Shown here: positions 11,206 to 42,230 of the stretch, in pieces | Layout of the letters: each line of letters begins with the position of its first letter | Numbering within the stretch: the stretch's first letter is position 1 | Source of the DNA: Cyrtodaria siliqua | Taxonomy: Eukaryota > Mollusca > Bivalvia > Adapedonta > Hiatellidae | Assembly: GCA_037043455.1 (NCBI GenBank) | Contig: JAWPHD010008269.1 | Span: forward strand, 53,310 to 117,309 | Length of the DNA: 64,000 nucleotides | Direction: 5' to 3' | Position numbers and translations under genes: made by a program | Notes under the pieces: generated by a model | What the model was told of the DNA's origin: nothing | Databases searched by the model: none | What the model saw: only the letters and a program-made list of their open reading frames with translations

Positions 11206-11492
11206 CAGTAGCAGTAGTAGTAGCACTAGTAGTAGCAGCAGCAGTAGCAGCAGCAGTAGTAGTAGAACCAGGAGCAGCAGTAGCAATATTAGTAATAGTA
11301 ATAGTAGTAGTAGCAGCAGCAGCAGCAGTAGCAATAGTAGTAGTAGTAGTAGTAGCAGCAGCAGCAGCAGTAGCAGTAGTAGCAGCAGTAGCAGTAGCAA
11401 TATCAGTAGTATTAGCAACAGCAGCAGCAAAAGTAGCAGTAGTAGTAGTAGCAGCAGCAGTAGTAGTAGTAGTAGTAGTAGTAGTATTTGAT
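10880..11492. repeat. Compound trinucleotide array
   Basis: About 610 bp is built almost only of triplets: ATT, then AGT/AGC, GTT/ATT, AGT, AGC/GGC, and AGC/AGT again, ending in GAT. Triplet phase is kept nearly throughout, so long ORFs appear in several frames on both strands. They encode only homopolymers such as Ser, Val/Ala or Leu and are not genes. Confidence 0.92.
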
Positions 11493-11689
11493 GATGATGA
11501 TGATGATCAATTCTACCAGGGTCACACCAGCACCACGGTGCTTGAATGTGGATGCAAGAAACGACAACACAAGTAGAAATTGGATAATGATAAGATGATG
11601 ATGATTTCTTCTTAGCAAGAGTAGTAGTAAAGATTATTAATCAAAACTGAAATAATTTGAAGTATATATGCTTTTCTTTTAATACGTAT

Positions 11690-12075
11690 ACAGGTCTCCC
11701 AGGGGTTTTGGGGAACAAGGGAACATGATTGACTATTTATTTTTGGGGAACAGAGACAATTGTCTATTATTTTCAAGGAACTAGAGAACATTGACACGTT
11801 TTAGGGAACAAGGGAACATGAGAAATGTATTTACAATTCTAACATCTAGTTTTAATATAAAAAAATAATACCGTTGCCCAAGATGCAACTATAATTACAA
11901 TAGGCAAAATGGTTTGTTAATTCATCAGAAGGAGGAATTTTGGGAAATATTGTAAGTATTTTTTGGAGACAAGGGAACATTGAAAATACTTTTAGGGAAC
12001 ACTTTCGGGGAACAAAACAAACACAGTTTGAGGGAACATGAGTCATATTTCAGCGAACAAGGGTACATGGACCAT
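11690..12075. repeat. Dispersed 'GGGAACA' motif region
   Basis: 'ggggaacaagggaacatg' and variants recur about ten times at irregular spacing: near 11713, 11745, 11800, 11970, 11995, 12010, 12030 and 12055. The region ends in a C-rich stretch. It looks like part of an old repeat and has no coding potential. Confidence 0.6.
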
Positions 12076-12099
12076 CACCCCTCCCCCACCCTAAAAGAG

Positions 12100-12265
12100 G
12101 GTTGGCATCTGGAATACTATTTGAACCATGCGAGGCCGCGCAGCGGTCGAGACCGAGGGCCCGCAGGGCCCGAGCTCTCTAGTGGGGTCCGGGGGCATGC
12201 CCCCCGGAAAATTTTGAAACCTAGGTGCTCTGAAATGGCATTCCCAGCAATCTGAGACATAAATT
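12100..12265. repeat. GC-rich repeat with G/C palindromes
   Basis: This is an island of high GC in AT-rich DNA, with 'gaggccgcgcagcggtcgag', 'gggcccgcagggcccgag' and 'gggggcatgccccccgg'. Each can form a short hairpin. The wording is familiar from dispersed elements of marine invertebrates, which is inference. Confidence 0.5.
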
Positions 12266-12304
12266 AGCATTTTTTTAACTTTTTGGATGGAAAAAAATAT
12301 TTTT

Positions 12305-12425
12305 TGAGAAAAATACGGCGTACGCGTATGAAAAACTGCGATGTCGGCGTACGGCGTACCACAAACCGGCGTACGGAATACTGGCTAATATGGGTCGGAA
12401 TCCGGCGTACGAAAAGGGGGTCGGT
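12305..12425. repeat. Cluster of 'CGGCGTACG' motifs
   Basis: At least five copies of CGGCGTACG or GGCGTACG fall within 120 bp. A second cluster is at 56440-56625. Confidence 0.65.
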
Positions 12426-13083
12426 ACCCTCGATAATGGTGTGGACGAGTCGGGATGCGTAAATGATGACGATGATAATCTCAGTGTTTCACATTCGGTA
12501 TGTGAATTTGATGCAGGAAGTGGGAAAAGCGACAACAACAAATTTGACATTTTGTGGATTTATTTATTTTGTAAGTATATTTAAAGGCCGTATTGAAAGT
12601 GATGGTTTTGTTCCGGACGGATATTGAATAGCTTATCTATCAATCAGAAAAATGACAGTTTTGTGTACTATTTCTGTTTGTAAATAATTAATTCGTGCAG
12701 TTTTTGGTGATTCAGATGACTCAAAACCACAGGACTTGTTTTGAAATATCTTGCACATTTTTTAATAAATTTGTTTTTGGCAGCAACAAGCATCTGTCAT
12801 AAAGTATGTCATTTATTTATATAATATGATGAGGTAACATCAGTACGCTAAGCCTGGTTTGAACTTGGGACATTTTGTAGATGAAGCAAATGTTTTCCCC
12901 GTTTGACCACTAAAGCTGCTGTGCATTTTAGGGTGCCTATATGTCAAATATGAATCAAGGTTTTTTAAATTACTTTCTATATCTTTTCATACCTGATATG
13001 ATTGAATAGAATGAAAACGGACGCTCCTGAATCTGTTTGCAATCTTCGCAAAACAAAAAAATCATTTTGACCCTCACTGTTTA

Positions 13084-13914
13084 CAGGGAGTACGTTATAG
13101 GGAGGAGAAACGGGTTCATAAACGCTCTAGTTTATCGATTTATGTTGTCGCGCTAGAACGCCGCCGTTTACTATTTTATCGATACAGGTAAATCGATCGT
13201 AAGCGCGTTACATTTGAAAAGTTAAAATTTCAGCCAACATCTCAAATTAGGCAGTTATTACAGCCCCTTTTTAAGGCTTTCTGTTATAATCAACATCACG
13301 AAATTACATTATTGACAAAGATAAATATGTCTACTATTCACTTTTTGTTATTATTAATGCCTAATATAACCCATACTTCGTATCTCGTTTGCAATAGCTT
13401 CACACCATTTTTAATACTATAAAATTAAAAATTTAGCTGATATCTCAAAAGGCACATTTTCATCACCTCTTTTTAGGCTTTGTCTTATAATCACCACCAT
13501 GAAATTACCTTCTTTACAAAGATAAATATGTTTACTATTCACTTTTTGTTATTATTAATGCCTAAATAACCCGTAGTCTCGTATCTCGTTTGCAATAGCT
13601 ATACACTGTCACCATTTTTTATTTGGCGCAGAGTGGCGCCATCTTTGTTACATGGAACCGTCTGGTAAAATGTGCTTTTAAACATGCAAACAAATACACG
13701 CTCTGTATCAGAGGACACAATGTAAATAAATAATACTTATTACATTGAGCACCTTTATTGAGTTTGTAAGTGTAATAATTTATAAGAATTTGCTGTTTTT
13801 CACACACTCGCGAAACAACCGGAAATAGTCATTTTCACGGAGTAGTGAAACACATGCGCGACAACATAAATCGGCAAAACGAGCCCGTTTCTCCTCCCTA
13901 TAACGTACTCCCTG
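13084..13914. mobile_element. 831-bp non-autonomous TIR DNA transposon
   Basis: The terminal inverted repeats begin CAGGGAGTACGTTATAGGGA and match for about 70 bp (13084-13154 against 13848-13914 on the other strand), including 'tttatgttgtcgcgc'. The flanking CTGTTTA is duplicated at 13077-13083 and 13915-13921. The interior holds two diverged tandem units of about 200 bp (about 13217-13420 and 13425-13615) sharing 'tttactattcactttttg' and 'tcgtatctcgtttgcaatag'. No transposase is present. A 7-8-bp duplication suggests hAT-like, which is inference. Confidence 0.82.
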
Positions 13915-14692
13915 CTGTTTACATGTATTTATTGACAGCCGAAAACCAAAACGGTGACGGCGGGACCTTCCATTTTTCTTGGGTAGGCCCTACTAGGGTG
14001 ACTTAAAAAATCAGTTGACCAGTAGTGGTGTAAATAATAAAATATAAACCGGTACTGTATAATAATACTATTTACCTACCTTTTATGTACCTTTTTATAA
14101 TGTTTTTCATTGCAAAATAAAAGATAAGTACGATCAATTGCTGGAGGTGCTGAACATTGAATAACAACACCACCCTGCATAAGCTGGAAACCAGTTATGT
14201 CTGTGAAAAGCGCACATCACAACTTTCTCGCTTTTGCCACAAAACATCGCAAATAGGAGATTTAATAAATTTCAGTGAAAAATTATAATAAAATTGTTTA
14301 TGTTTTATTACTAAGTTGACGATTATTTCTATTTGATTTTGTCAAAAGTAGGTAGTCCACCGGACTACTCAGCTTGAAGGAATAGGTAGCCTGATTCTGG
14401 TGGTCTAGGACTACCATTTGTGTCGAACCCTGTCTTGAGGATTTGGCTACAAGTTTGATTGATTTAAAGTAAATATTTTGGCTGATAGTCATATTTGTCA
14501 ATAATTCAATGTTGATTTATAATAATCGCTGTTAATTAATGCATGATCAATCACTTCACAAAGATTACTGTCTCCATTGCTGACAAATAAATTCATAGCA
14601 TTAACACTATCTCAAGATCTACTATCATGTATGTACATATGTAAACTAAATGCTTGTATTTACAGACTGTGACTCCTTGTTGAGGCTTCACC

Positions 14693-32860
<18,168 letters not shown>

Positions 32861-32999
32861 GGTTATTACGTCAGATCTGAATGAGTAGGAAGATAGGACA
32901 GGAAGGCCACATGTCTGGGAATGTCCGGGAATAAAAGACAAAATACTGCACCATTGGACAGTTTATTGTTATATTATAGTTGTGACCATCAGACCTATA

Positions 33000-35600
33000 T
33001 AGTGCTTTATTGTTATAGTTGAAAGCATTGTTTCTACAGTAAACACATTTTTGAATAGAGGTTATTCAGCTGCTAGGTTCAGTTATAAGGATATCCTTCA
33101 CTAGATAGTAGGTGTGTTGTTTTATTCATGACTGAGTGGATTAGGAGTTATGAATGAAAATACAAAACACCATCGAGTGAAGGATTTCCTTAAATCAAAC
33201 ACAGCACTTGTAACATTACTACACTAATTTGTGTATGATGTTCTGCTTTGTTCAAGCATCAAGAAATGAGTTCACCCTTCTCAAGTTGTTTTTGTTAAAT
33301 TTCAGTCAGTGTAATTTTCAGTCGATTGCCCATCACTGGCTGATGTCATAAATCAGTGTCACCTGTATTAGTTATAGTGTGTGCAATATAGTGTGTATTG
33401 CCCAACACTGGCTGATGTCATAAATCAATGTCACCTGTATTAGTCATAGTGTGTATATAAGTGATTATGAATTTTCTTTCACTGAGAAATCCTGATCTGT
33501 CGCCCATAATATAATAAATAGAGTTTAATTACCATGATTTTTTCAATACAGGATTTTTATCCCCGAGTGAAAATGTGTCCGCATAAACAAGCGATTGCGC
33601 TAGCACGAGTTAAAATGTTTATACGGACATGCTTTCAGGTGGGATAGAAATCAAATATTGAAAAACTCATGATAATTAAATTGTATATTACATTTATCTA
33701 AAATAAACATTTGAGATAGTTTTCACATCGCATATTGAAATGCCTTTGCTATGCATCTCGAAACATATGTCGTCATTGGCACTAAAGAATGTCAAATAGT
33801 GTATTGAAGTTATACAAATAAGAGAATAAATTACCTAAATCTCTTAAATACTATGATATACAGTTTTCTAAAGGAATTAGTATCAGTCCCAGTTTATTTA
33901 GGGCTATTCCATTAAAACATGCCCGGGACCCCAGGAAGCCAATTTAATAAACGTCTATGGGTGAATCCTATTTTTCCGAAATTTGGTTCTTGAAACTCAG
34001 TTTTGCATCTATGGGTGGGTGTTAAATTTTGAAAGTGCCTTCCTGGGGTCCTATGTAATTTTTAATGGAATAGCCCTTACAATCATTGAGAAACATGAAA
34101 TACAACCGTTTATCATTGAAACAAATCAAGCAAATGGATAACATTATGTTGACGCGACCCGGTTACGCCACTGCTTATTTAATTTCATTTTCTTACACTG
34201 TGTGACGTCACTTATGCACTCAGCTTTAAGTGCCAATTATTAAGTAATTAAATTGTGGAAGAAAACAAAGTAAAAAGAAGCTCCATGCCATCTGGCTGGC
34301 AGGAAATATTTTCTAGGGAATTATTTCTGCGTAGTTAAACTTTTTGGTCCCTCAGAAATCTTGGTAAATCCTTGCAGGAATTGTAATACCACTTTTAATA
34401 ACCGGTAGTGTGATTTGAACCATTTCTGTACCAAAGTTTGAATTTATCTCAACTTTAGTGTATTTAATTATACGTTCAAAATTCTTGTTATCGACTTCTA
34501 TCGATTTTTGACATTGTCCGTATTAAGAGTTGTGATGTTACGTGCAGTCTGCATTTATTTGATCACTAATGAATGTTTTATTTATTTTCATTGGAAAATT
34601 CAAATTTTGTCAAAAAGAAGACTTAAGGGAACTTCTTGTGTGTGTTAATCGAATGTCCCCTGTTTCAATGCAGTGCAGTGTGGTGTTAACAAGTGTTAGG
34701 GCATTGAGTTTTCAGTTTTAATATGTATAAATTACCCCAAATGCTGACATGGTTAGAGTATATTTCTTCTTATAATTATGTCAAAAAATTTGGTATGGAA
34801 AAGCAAGCGATTTAAATGGAATTTTAAATATCGGCATTAAAACAAGATCTGCAGAGTAAAAATTTTAATTGTAATTTAAAGGGACATGCATCAATATTGA
34901 GGTCTATTTTTATATATTTTCATGCATCACAACAAATGCATCAAACTTCTACAAAAATGTCTCTTGTGTTCTTCCTTATTGCCCTATTCAATAAGCTGAA
35001 ATTAAATTAAAGCAATAAACTATGTACAATTTGACTTATTTGGATTTTAACTAGAGTTATTTCCCTTTACCAAAATCCGTTATTTTGAAATAAACACAGT
35101 ACAGAATATCGGTATTTTAACAGCATGGAAAGATTTTTGCTTTCAAAATAGTTTTGGGTAAAAAGAAAGCAACATTACCATATGTCCCTTTAAACAATAA
35201 CTTGAACATATACAGTGTGCTGTAAGTAGCTAACAGATACTAAAGGAAAAAACAACACAACTCTCTGCTTACAATCAAATATATTTATGTGTATTTAACA
35301 AAAAAATACTTAATTTCATTTCAGTACGCATTATTAAATATGTTAAATATATGTAGAAAATATGAATGAGGTGTTGGTGACAATTTTCAATCACTGGTAA
35401 ATTAACAAGAGCTTATTTGAACTATGAAAACTAAATATGTACTGACCCTAAAAAAAGTTTCATTTCTTTTTTCCTTAAGTATATATTCTGCAGTAATAAA
35501 AGATGGGTATTTTCTATTATTTAACTTAAAATTTAATACTTGTTTATGTTTGTTAAGTGGTCTTAAGCCTAGACCAAGAATGGAACTGTTCGTAATTTGT
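33000..35600. other. Gene-free sequence after TMEM50
   Basis: A hairpin ('gtttaattaccatgat' ... 'atcatgataattaaa') occupies about 33521-33680. A short direct duplication ('cactggctgatgtcataaatca') is at 33336 and 33406. A diverged inverted pair ('gggaccccaggaag' / 'ctggggtccta') is at 33930-34055. No gene is recognisable. Confidence 0.45.
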
Positions 35601-35624
35601 TATGATCAATGCCAGTAAGTAATA

Positions 35625-35722
35625 GATAGAGTCAGGTCTCAGCAAGTTTGTTTATTTAAACACTGAGATGGCCATAGCCTATCGAAGATTTAAATAACCA
35701 ACGAGCTGAGACAGAGTCTTAT
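35625..35722. mobile_element. Foldback element, family 'GAGTATGGT', copy 3
   Basis: It shares 'atttaaacactgagatgg', the loop 'atagcctatc' and 'aacgagctgagac' with copies at 18626 and 19967. Confidence 0.55.
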
Positions 35723-35860
35723 TTGTAGTATGGTGTACTTAGTGACCCTGTCCATACTCTAAGTTCTATTTATCGTAAGTTAATGTATGGTAAAGCGTCG
35801 TCCCTTTGTTTATCCTGAATTAAACGATTTAAATTATATAATGCTATGCATTCATCAAAA

Positions 35861-35986
35861 CTTAGGCCCGTTCTCCATATTTTATCTCGATGTATGTGGA
35901 GAATGAGCCTGGCATGTTCAATCCTGTTAGGCGCCATATAACCTTTCCTGTGTTGGTGTGCCTTAAAACCCCAATTAAATTCAATT
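35861..35986 (+). mobile_element. 5'-truncated SINE nested in another repeat
   Basis: It starts at 'taggcccgttctccat' and ends in 'aattcaatt'. The flanks 'gcattcatcaaa' and 'ccatactacaat' are contiguous at 23245-23285, which gives the empty-site version. Confidence 0.75.
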
Positions 35987-37094
35987 AAGGCAATTTCGCA
36001 GACCATACTACAATATGGGATATAAATACATAAATAATTTTACTATTAATTTCAATTTTATTTGTTTTGTAATTTTTTTTTTTTGTATTTTGATTAAACA
36101 AGGTCTTGAAGAATATTGAATGTTTAAATACACTGATTAAGATCTTACTTCATTTGTAGACACATTACACCATACATGTATTGTAAAAGAGGTAGTTTAA
36201 GGTGTTATAAAATGAGAATCCGTTGAATTGAGTTGTGAGAACGTACTTGTGTTTTTACTTATACTAGAAGCATATTATTTTCTGAAATTATTTGAGATTT
36301 CTCATTCATTTCAAATTTACATAAACATTTCGTTGTTTATTTAATGAGATGTTATACAGGGTGTCTTTGGAACTATTTTATGAAGTATTTCAAGATCATT
36401 TTTAAATCCATTTCGGATATTTATTGCTAGTTTGAGATTCTATCAGAGGAAAACTGCTTAATTTTGATTCAAGTTACTATTAATTAATTATGATTTTGAT
36501 AGTAAATATATACTCGGTACATTTAAAAATGCAACATTTTTGATTTTCGATTAATTTTAGTGTGCTGTATTTTTGTTCAAATCAAGATTGTATTTATATT
36601 AGTACACAAGTCTCTCTGTCCCAAAGGTTAACATATGGTGATAAACATTTTCATAAGATTTTGCTCTACTTCTTTCAGTTAAAACACATTTAACTTGAAC
36701 ATCTTTAACGATGTTAACATCTCTAGAAATTCAAAAACTACCAAGTGTTGTGTTTTCAAATTTTCTGAGTATATTAATGCATTTTGTGTTGGTAACAAAG
36801 TGAGACTATATGTAATTTTATCATGCAGATGTGCACTTTTCTGCCTAATAAAGGGGTGACCTAATAAATTTTGCTTTATTAGGCAATTTGACCAATAAAG
36901 CAAATCAATGCGGAATCCCTCAGCGTTTATTGTACGTAACGTTACCTGACGTCATGCGACGTCATGCATGTAACGTTGCCTGACGTCATAAAACAAAACA
37001 AAAAACAACGACATGGCGGCGTCCTCGATAAGCGTAACATTCTGAGAAATAGGTAACAATAGTAATTCATACAGAAAATGTGGATAATCTACAT

Positions 37095-37254
37095 GATAAA
37101 TAGAATATTATGTCAGTGCCTTTTACTATCTAGTTTATTAGGCTCGGCACGAAAACGAAGAATGTCAGGGCAGAGCCTTGCCATTCTTCGTTTTCTTAGA
37201 CTCGCCTAATAAACTTGATAGTAAAAGGCACTGACATAATATTCTATATTTATC
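37095..37254. mobile_element. Hairpin element with ~65-bp arms
   Basis: 'gataaatagaatattatgtc' and 'gtgccttttactatc' pair with 'gatagtaaaaggcac' and 'ataatattctatatttatc'; the loop is 'tcagggcagagccttg'. Confidence 0.75.
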
Positions 37255-37505
37255 AGCACAGCAAACAAATGAATTATAATAGCCATGGGGTTTCCAAACA
37301 AATGATTTTATTTTTGGATTTTCATCAAATTGATATAAGTAGAATTATTGATCACCCTTATTCAGTAATATCCTACTTTTAACATATTTCACCAGTTTTC
37401 GATGTGGTGTATATGTTATTTGAAGACCTTTATCCAAAGTTATTAAATTGTTAATATAAACATCATTTTGGCTTAATTTTAAGTTGTAAAATATTACATA
37501 TTAAA

Positions 37506-37720
37506 CCAGTGGCAGAAAAACAATAACGTGGCTCCAGCGTAAATGGAGTTTCTACGATAGAATTTGCAGCAACTCTGTAGTTCAGGGTGAGAAGGTTCTA
37601 GGCCCATTTTCCATCTTTTATCTCGATGTACATGGAAGATGAGCCTGGCATGTTCATGCCTGTTAGGCGCCATATAACCTTTTCATGTGTTGGTGTGCCT
37701 TAAAACCCCAAATCAATTCA
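37506..37720 (+). mobile_element. 5'-truncated SINE
   Basis: The copy starts at 'ccagtggcagaaaaacaata' and keeps the conserved middle and the 'ggtgtgccttaaaacccc' end. Confidence 0.75.
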
Positions 37721-37724
37721 AAAA

Positions 37725-39091
37725 CCTTGTTTCATATCTTGAACTTGTTATATATTTTTCAAATCAAACAATCGCTCATGCAAGATCCTCTCTGTAACAT
37801 GTCAGTTGAATGTCAAAACACATTTAAATAATAGTAAAGTGTGTATTCACTCAAATTCACAAGTTGTGCTCATATTCACTTTTAAAGTTTGTACTTAGAA
37901 AATTATGAGAGAAAATGCGATACAAAAAGTTACATTATTTCCTTCATGCATTTTTAAAATTATTGCATCAACTGGTTTACTTCCAATAATGGTAGGTAAC
38001 ACAGCAAAGCATAGTTTTAAGCAAATATACCTGTGTCAGTACCCTTCTAACAAATGCTCTGTTGCTATTAACATATATTTTCAGAGTTTATCCATGATAT
38101 CAACAACATAATCTTATGTTTGTAGATGTATAAAGCAGTAAAATATGATGTTAATTAGATCAGTTAGCCAGATTTTAAGAGATTTACAGATCAGTCTCTT
38201 GTAGTATTTTATAGTGATACAGTAAACAACATTAAGAAAGTCCCATATGCTTGTAATAGTAATACAATATCCTTTCCCTGGCACACATACTAAGGAAATT
38301 GTTTTGGATTTAATACGTACAGTGATGTATGTTTTGCGCTTTTTAATATGTATTGATATTAATATTTATCGTAATATGTTTGACGTTTTGTTAGTATTTT
38401 ATGTTTTAGTCTTAAATAAAATCAGTGATAAACATTTACCTATGAGTTGGGTCATATATACAAACTGTCCAATGAAATAAACTGCATGTTTGCACAATGT
38501 ATGCTATTTAACACATACGCTTCCATGATACAGAGACTGAAACTGAACAAATCGGATAAATGAGAAGAAAGAATCGAAATGAATTCGAACTTGCTTACAA
38601 AGTGCACGGCACCATTGTATTTTTTAAAACAATATTACAACTATTTTACACCAAGATCAAAAGCGAATATACAGTAAAACACGCTATTTATAAATAACTT
38701 TGACACATAACGTTCTTCAATCCATCTTGTTAATTGTTCTTGATCACAATTGTTCTTAATTCTAACTTTTAAATACAGTTATATTTGATACAAACATTAA
38801 TTACTAGTATACATAGTATATTTTGTGAGTTTCTTTAAAATGTATATTTTTTTCCTACTGCATGCGAATCATAATCATGCCTTTTAAGTAGACAATTGTT
38901 GACAATTAATTCACAGTTCCCTAAAAACGCAGCGAATAAACGAAAGTAAATAGCTCATGAATCAGTAACATTTTTTACTTGCAAAATCAATGGTAACACA
39001 TATTTAAGGCATTCATCCCAAAGTATTGATGCATGCATCATGACTGACAAGTCCAACTTCCGGTGTATGGCTTATCGGATCTCTGACATAA
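37725..39091. other. Gene-free sequence 3' of the Olig gene
   Basis: AT-rich. It includes the presumed 3' UTR of the minus-strand bHLH gene, but I found no clear polyadenylation signal close to the stop. Confidence 0.4.
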
Positions 39092-39835
39092 CTATCTTTG
39101 GCTGTTTATGACACATGGCACACCATATTTAGTGACGTTAGTACTTTGTAAACACTCCGATGTCGGCGTATGTCCAAGCATCTGCACTTGCCCTAATGTT
39201 GGCCCCGTTCTCGCATCAACTGAGTCCGCCGACAAATTAGGGACAGGTCCGCAGCATCCATAACCCGTGCAAAAGTCTCTGGAAAACCCAGAATTCGGTG
39301 CCATCTGAGAACTGCATCGATATGCGTAAGTACGCTGATGCTGGTATAAATCCCTCGCTACGCCACCAAAATAACCATTCGAAGGAAGTCTGGTATAGTG
39401 TCCGTACGGGTAGCGATGCAGCACGTGTTGATGCGGACTTGTCGCTGCGCCAGCACGGTACGCTTCGTCAAGCATGTGTTTCAACTCCTCCACGGACTTT
39501 GACAGCATTTGAATATAATTCCTGGCCAGTGACAGCGTCGCGATTTTGGATAATTTTCTCACTGATGGCGTGTTGGCGTAGGGCATGACCTCCCGTAGAC
39601 TATCCATTGCCGTATTCAGATCGTGCATTCTTTTTCTTTCCCTCATGTTTATTTTAGTCCTAATTTCTGGTTCTTTACATTTGTCAGTCTTTCCAGCCTC
39701 TCGGTTTTCATTAGTTTCTGACAATGAATCGTCCCAGTGCTCTTCAATGGTATTATCTTGCTCGTCGTACTGATTTACTTCACTTATAACGTCTATGTGC
39801 TCCTCAGATTCTGACAAAGCCATTATGTTTGACAA
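39092..39835 (-). CDS. Olig-type basic helix-loop-helix transcription factor
   Basis: A single-exon gene encodes 247 residues. The basic region (about 59-72, [16 protein letters not shown]) contacts E-box DNA. Helix 1 ([13 protein letters not shown]) and helix 2 ([20 protein letters not shown], about 92-111) mediate dimerisation. The wording [11 protein letters not shown]...[12 protein letters not shown]...ARNYI is that of the Olig/Bhlhe22-23 group, and REVMPYA favours Olig. The N-terminus is acidic; the C-terminus is rich in Tyr, Gly and His with no known domain. In animals these proteins specify neural and glial fates. A second ATG at codon 5 could also start translation. Olig-group genes are typically intronless, as here. 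Which paralogue it is cannot be told. Confidence 0.92.
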   Translation of the reverse strand: MSNIMALSESEEHIDVISEVNQYDEQDNTIEEHWDDSLSETNENREAGKTDKCKEPEIRTKINMRERKRMHDLNTAMDSLREVMPYANTPSVRKLSKIATLSLARNYIQMLSKSVEELKHMLDEAYRAGAATSPHQHVLHRYPYGHYTRLPSNGYFGGVARDLYQHQRTYAYRCSSQMAPNSGFSRDFCTGYGCCGPVPNLSADSVDARTGPTLGQVQMLGHTPTSECLQSTNVTKYGVPCVINSQR

Positions 39836-40091
39836 TATAAATATGACTGACTATAGCGTTTTATTCAGATATAACTCTTTTATAACAACCCCAAGTTGCA
39901 TTCAAAGTCGCAGTTTAAATCCAACGTTTTCATACATGGCAATATACATTAAAATTAATGTTAAGTCGGGAGTGCGGCAAGGAAAATACTCCTGATATCA
40001 TTCACTTTAGATGTAAAATAAACAGAAGGTCCCGCAGTGAAGTTGGACCACCATTACGAAGATTCCATCATTTCCCCGCGAATTGAACATG

Positions 40092-40099
40092 CTTTTATA
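40092..40099 (-). promoter_or_regulatory. TATA box of the Olig gene
   Basis: On the minus strand TATAAAAG in the context GGTATAAAAGCATG lies 257 bp upstream of the ATG. Transcription would start near 40065 and leave a ~230-nt leader. Confidence 0.6.
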
Positions 40100-40139
40100 C
40101 CAACCTCCGAAACGGCGTTACCCTATGCCTACAAGAGAC

Positions 40140-40420
40140 AGGGTGGTTTATTTTATCTCCCGTAGCGAATAAGGTTGTTGCCTTGCAGAAGGCCGCAGCA
40201 TCGTGGTCAAAAATCACCAATTAGCGCTCGCACCGGTAACGCTGACAAAGGCCCGTTCTCTAATTAAACGACCAAGATGAAATATGTTTACAAAACCGTC
40301 CAATTGGGCGCATATTTTGCTTCAGAGGAAAGTGTCAACGTGTGTTTGGAGTGATAGTTACATCCTAATTAAAGTCAGTCTCAAGTGTTTAAGTCAATTT
40401 GGATACCCATAATGGACGCG
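40140..40420 (-). promoter_or_regulatory. Candidate upstream control region with homeodomain core sites
   Basis: Four homeodomain-type cores sit within about 150 bp: CAATTAG (40219), CTAATTAAA (40260), CAATTGG (40300) and CTAATTAAA (40364). The sequence is complex and non-repetitive, unlike its surroundings. Function is inferred from position and motif density. Confidence 0.4.
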
Positions 40421-40624
40421 AAGAGCCGCCGTGGAGAGTGTATCAGTTGTTATAAGTGACAGTGTGTTTTTACCCCTCCTGTGCTTGGTTCACCATTGCT
40501 TGTTTGATGTTTCGAAGTGTCGCATGCATACCGTTTCATGGAGACTTTAACTTTTCAAGGAGATGTAAAAGTGTTAAATAAATGCATTATTTAAATAAAA
40601 TTGCTGATCATAATCATATTCTCG

Positions 40625-42230
40625 TTATGCTCCCACCCCGAAATGGAGAGGGGGAATATATTGTTAGCCGTGTTCGTCCGTCCGTTCGAGTGTCCCGAAA
40701 TGTGCGTGTCAATCTCCTCCCACAGTTTTCAACCGATTGTTTCCAAACGTTGCAGGATGCTTACCTATGATTTTAATATGTGCAATATGTCAAAATTGAC
40801 CTTGTATTACAGGAGTTACGGTCCATTTGTTCGTTAAATGTTGTTTTCACTGATTGTTTTCAGTGGGGGCATCCGTTTCCCATGGACACATTTCTAGTTT
40901 TGAATATACTCTTCTTGTCAGTCCTCTATATTGATCTCTAGAAAGATTCCAGCTGTGATAATATGTTTACCTACTGATCGATACGGGGCTTAAAACAAAA
41001 ACAAAAAGGCACTGTTAGACTATGCCATCCATCAGCATGCCAGTACTGTTTCAAACGCAAATTAGGCGGGGACCCAAGCCTGAAAAAAACGAAAACATTT
41101 ACCCGGAAAGATATACTCCTGATTTTTTAAATATTAACAGATGGGGGTCTTGTACATATGAAACCACTGTATGGACTTCTGGCATACTTTGCATTTCGTA
41201 ACAGCATCGCGATTTCTACGGTAACCCATTCGTACCAAGCCAATATATGAAAATCGCTGAACAAACATTCAAAGGAAAATAAAGAAATTTGCACACGTCC
41301 TTTTAGGCAAATACAGTTCCAGTATTTGAAACCTATATGTGTATATGAAATATCAAACTACAGAATCAAGACCTGATTATGTTACACTTTACTAATTTTA
41401 ACAAGAGTTATAGACCTTTTATGAATTTTGTTTTGTCCTGTGCCAGGGATAATGCGAATTTCTTGTGTTCACAATAACTGCAGTAAACTGTTTCCGATTT
41501 CCACTAAATGTTGTATGGTGTTAGGCCTTATACCTACAAGGCCTTTGACAAGTTCAATACTGAGTAAAACTGACACTTGCTTTAAAGAGTTATTACCCTT
41601 GGTTATTGAAAGAATAGGCACACTTTAGCTTGAGTACACACATTACTTTAGTAAACGGATTCCGATCTTCACATTATTTATTGTGAGACTTTGTATGAAT
41701 ATGAACTTTGACAAGATGACAATGAGCAGAATTGACACCTGCCTTACTGAGTTATTGCCCTTGATTATTGCAAAAATGCAAATTTCAGCTTTCGTACACA
41801 ATACATTAAATAAATTGGTTTCGATTTTCACACAGTTTGGCGTGTAACTGTATATCAAACGGATTTCAGACAGGTTAGACGAGTATCAAGTTATTGCTCT
41901 AAATTTTCGAATAATTTCATCGTCTTAATATTTCCTACTTTCCTTTGAAATATCATCAATTACTGTGTAATAATCTAATTGAACAAAGAGGATCTCGTCC
42001 TCTGACTAAGGAGCGTGATTGTTTTCACGATGATTGTAATAAATAGCATTTGATTGTCCATGCTTTTTGTGGTAATATTATTAAGGTCTCGGTTTTGTTT
42101 GACAATGAGAACAATTGAGGAGTGGTTTACAAAGTTATCGCCCTTGATGTTTGCAAATATTTAAATTTCAGACTGAGTACACTGCAACTACAGTAAACGA
42201 GTTCTGATTCTCACTAATATTTAGTTGAAG
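40625..42230 (+). repeat. Modular repeat with 'CGTCCGTCCGTTCG' head
   Basis: It starts 'ttatgctcccaccccgaaat' and 'cgtccgtccgttcg', then degenerate ~160-bp modules with 'gagttattgcccttg', e.g. 'gacacttgc' at 41572 and 'gacacctgcc' at 41734. It overlaps the left arm of the palindrome at 41.0-46.2 kb. Confidence 0.6.

Noticed and set aside
10782..11618. Several ORFs of 180-260 codons on both strands over the triplet array
   Set aside because: They encode only homopolymers (Ser, Ala/Val, Leu) because the DNA is a phased triplet repeat.
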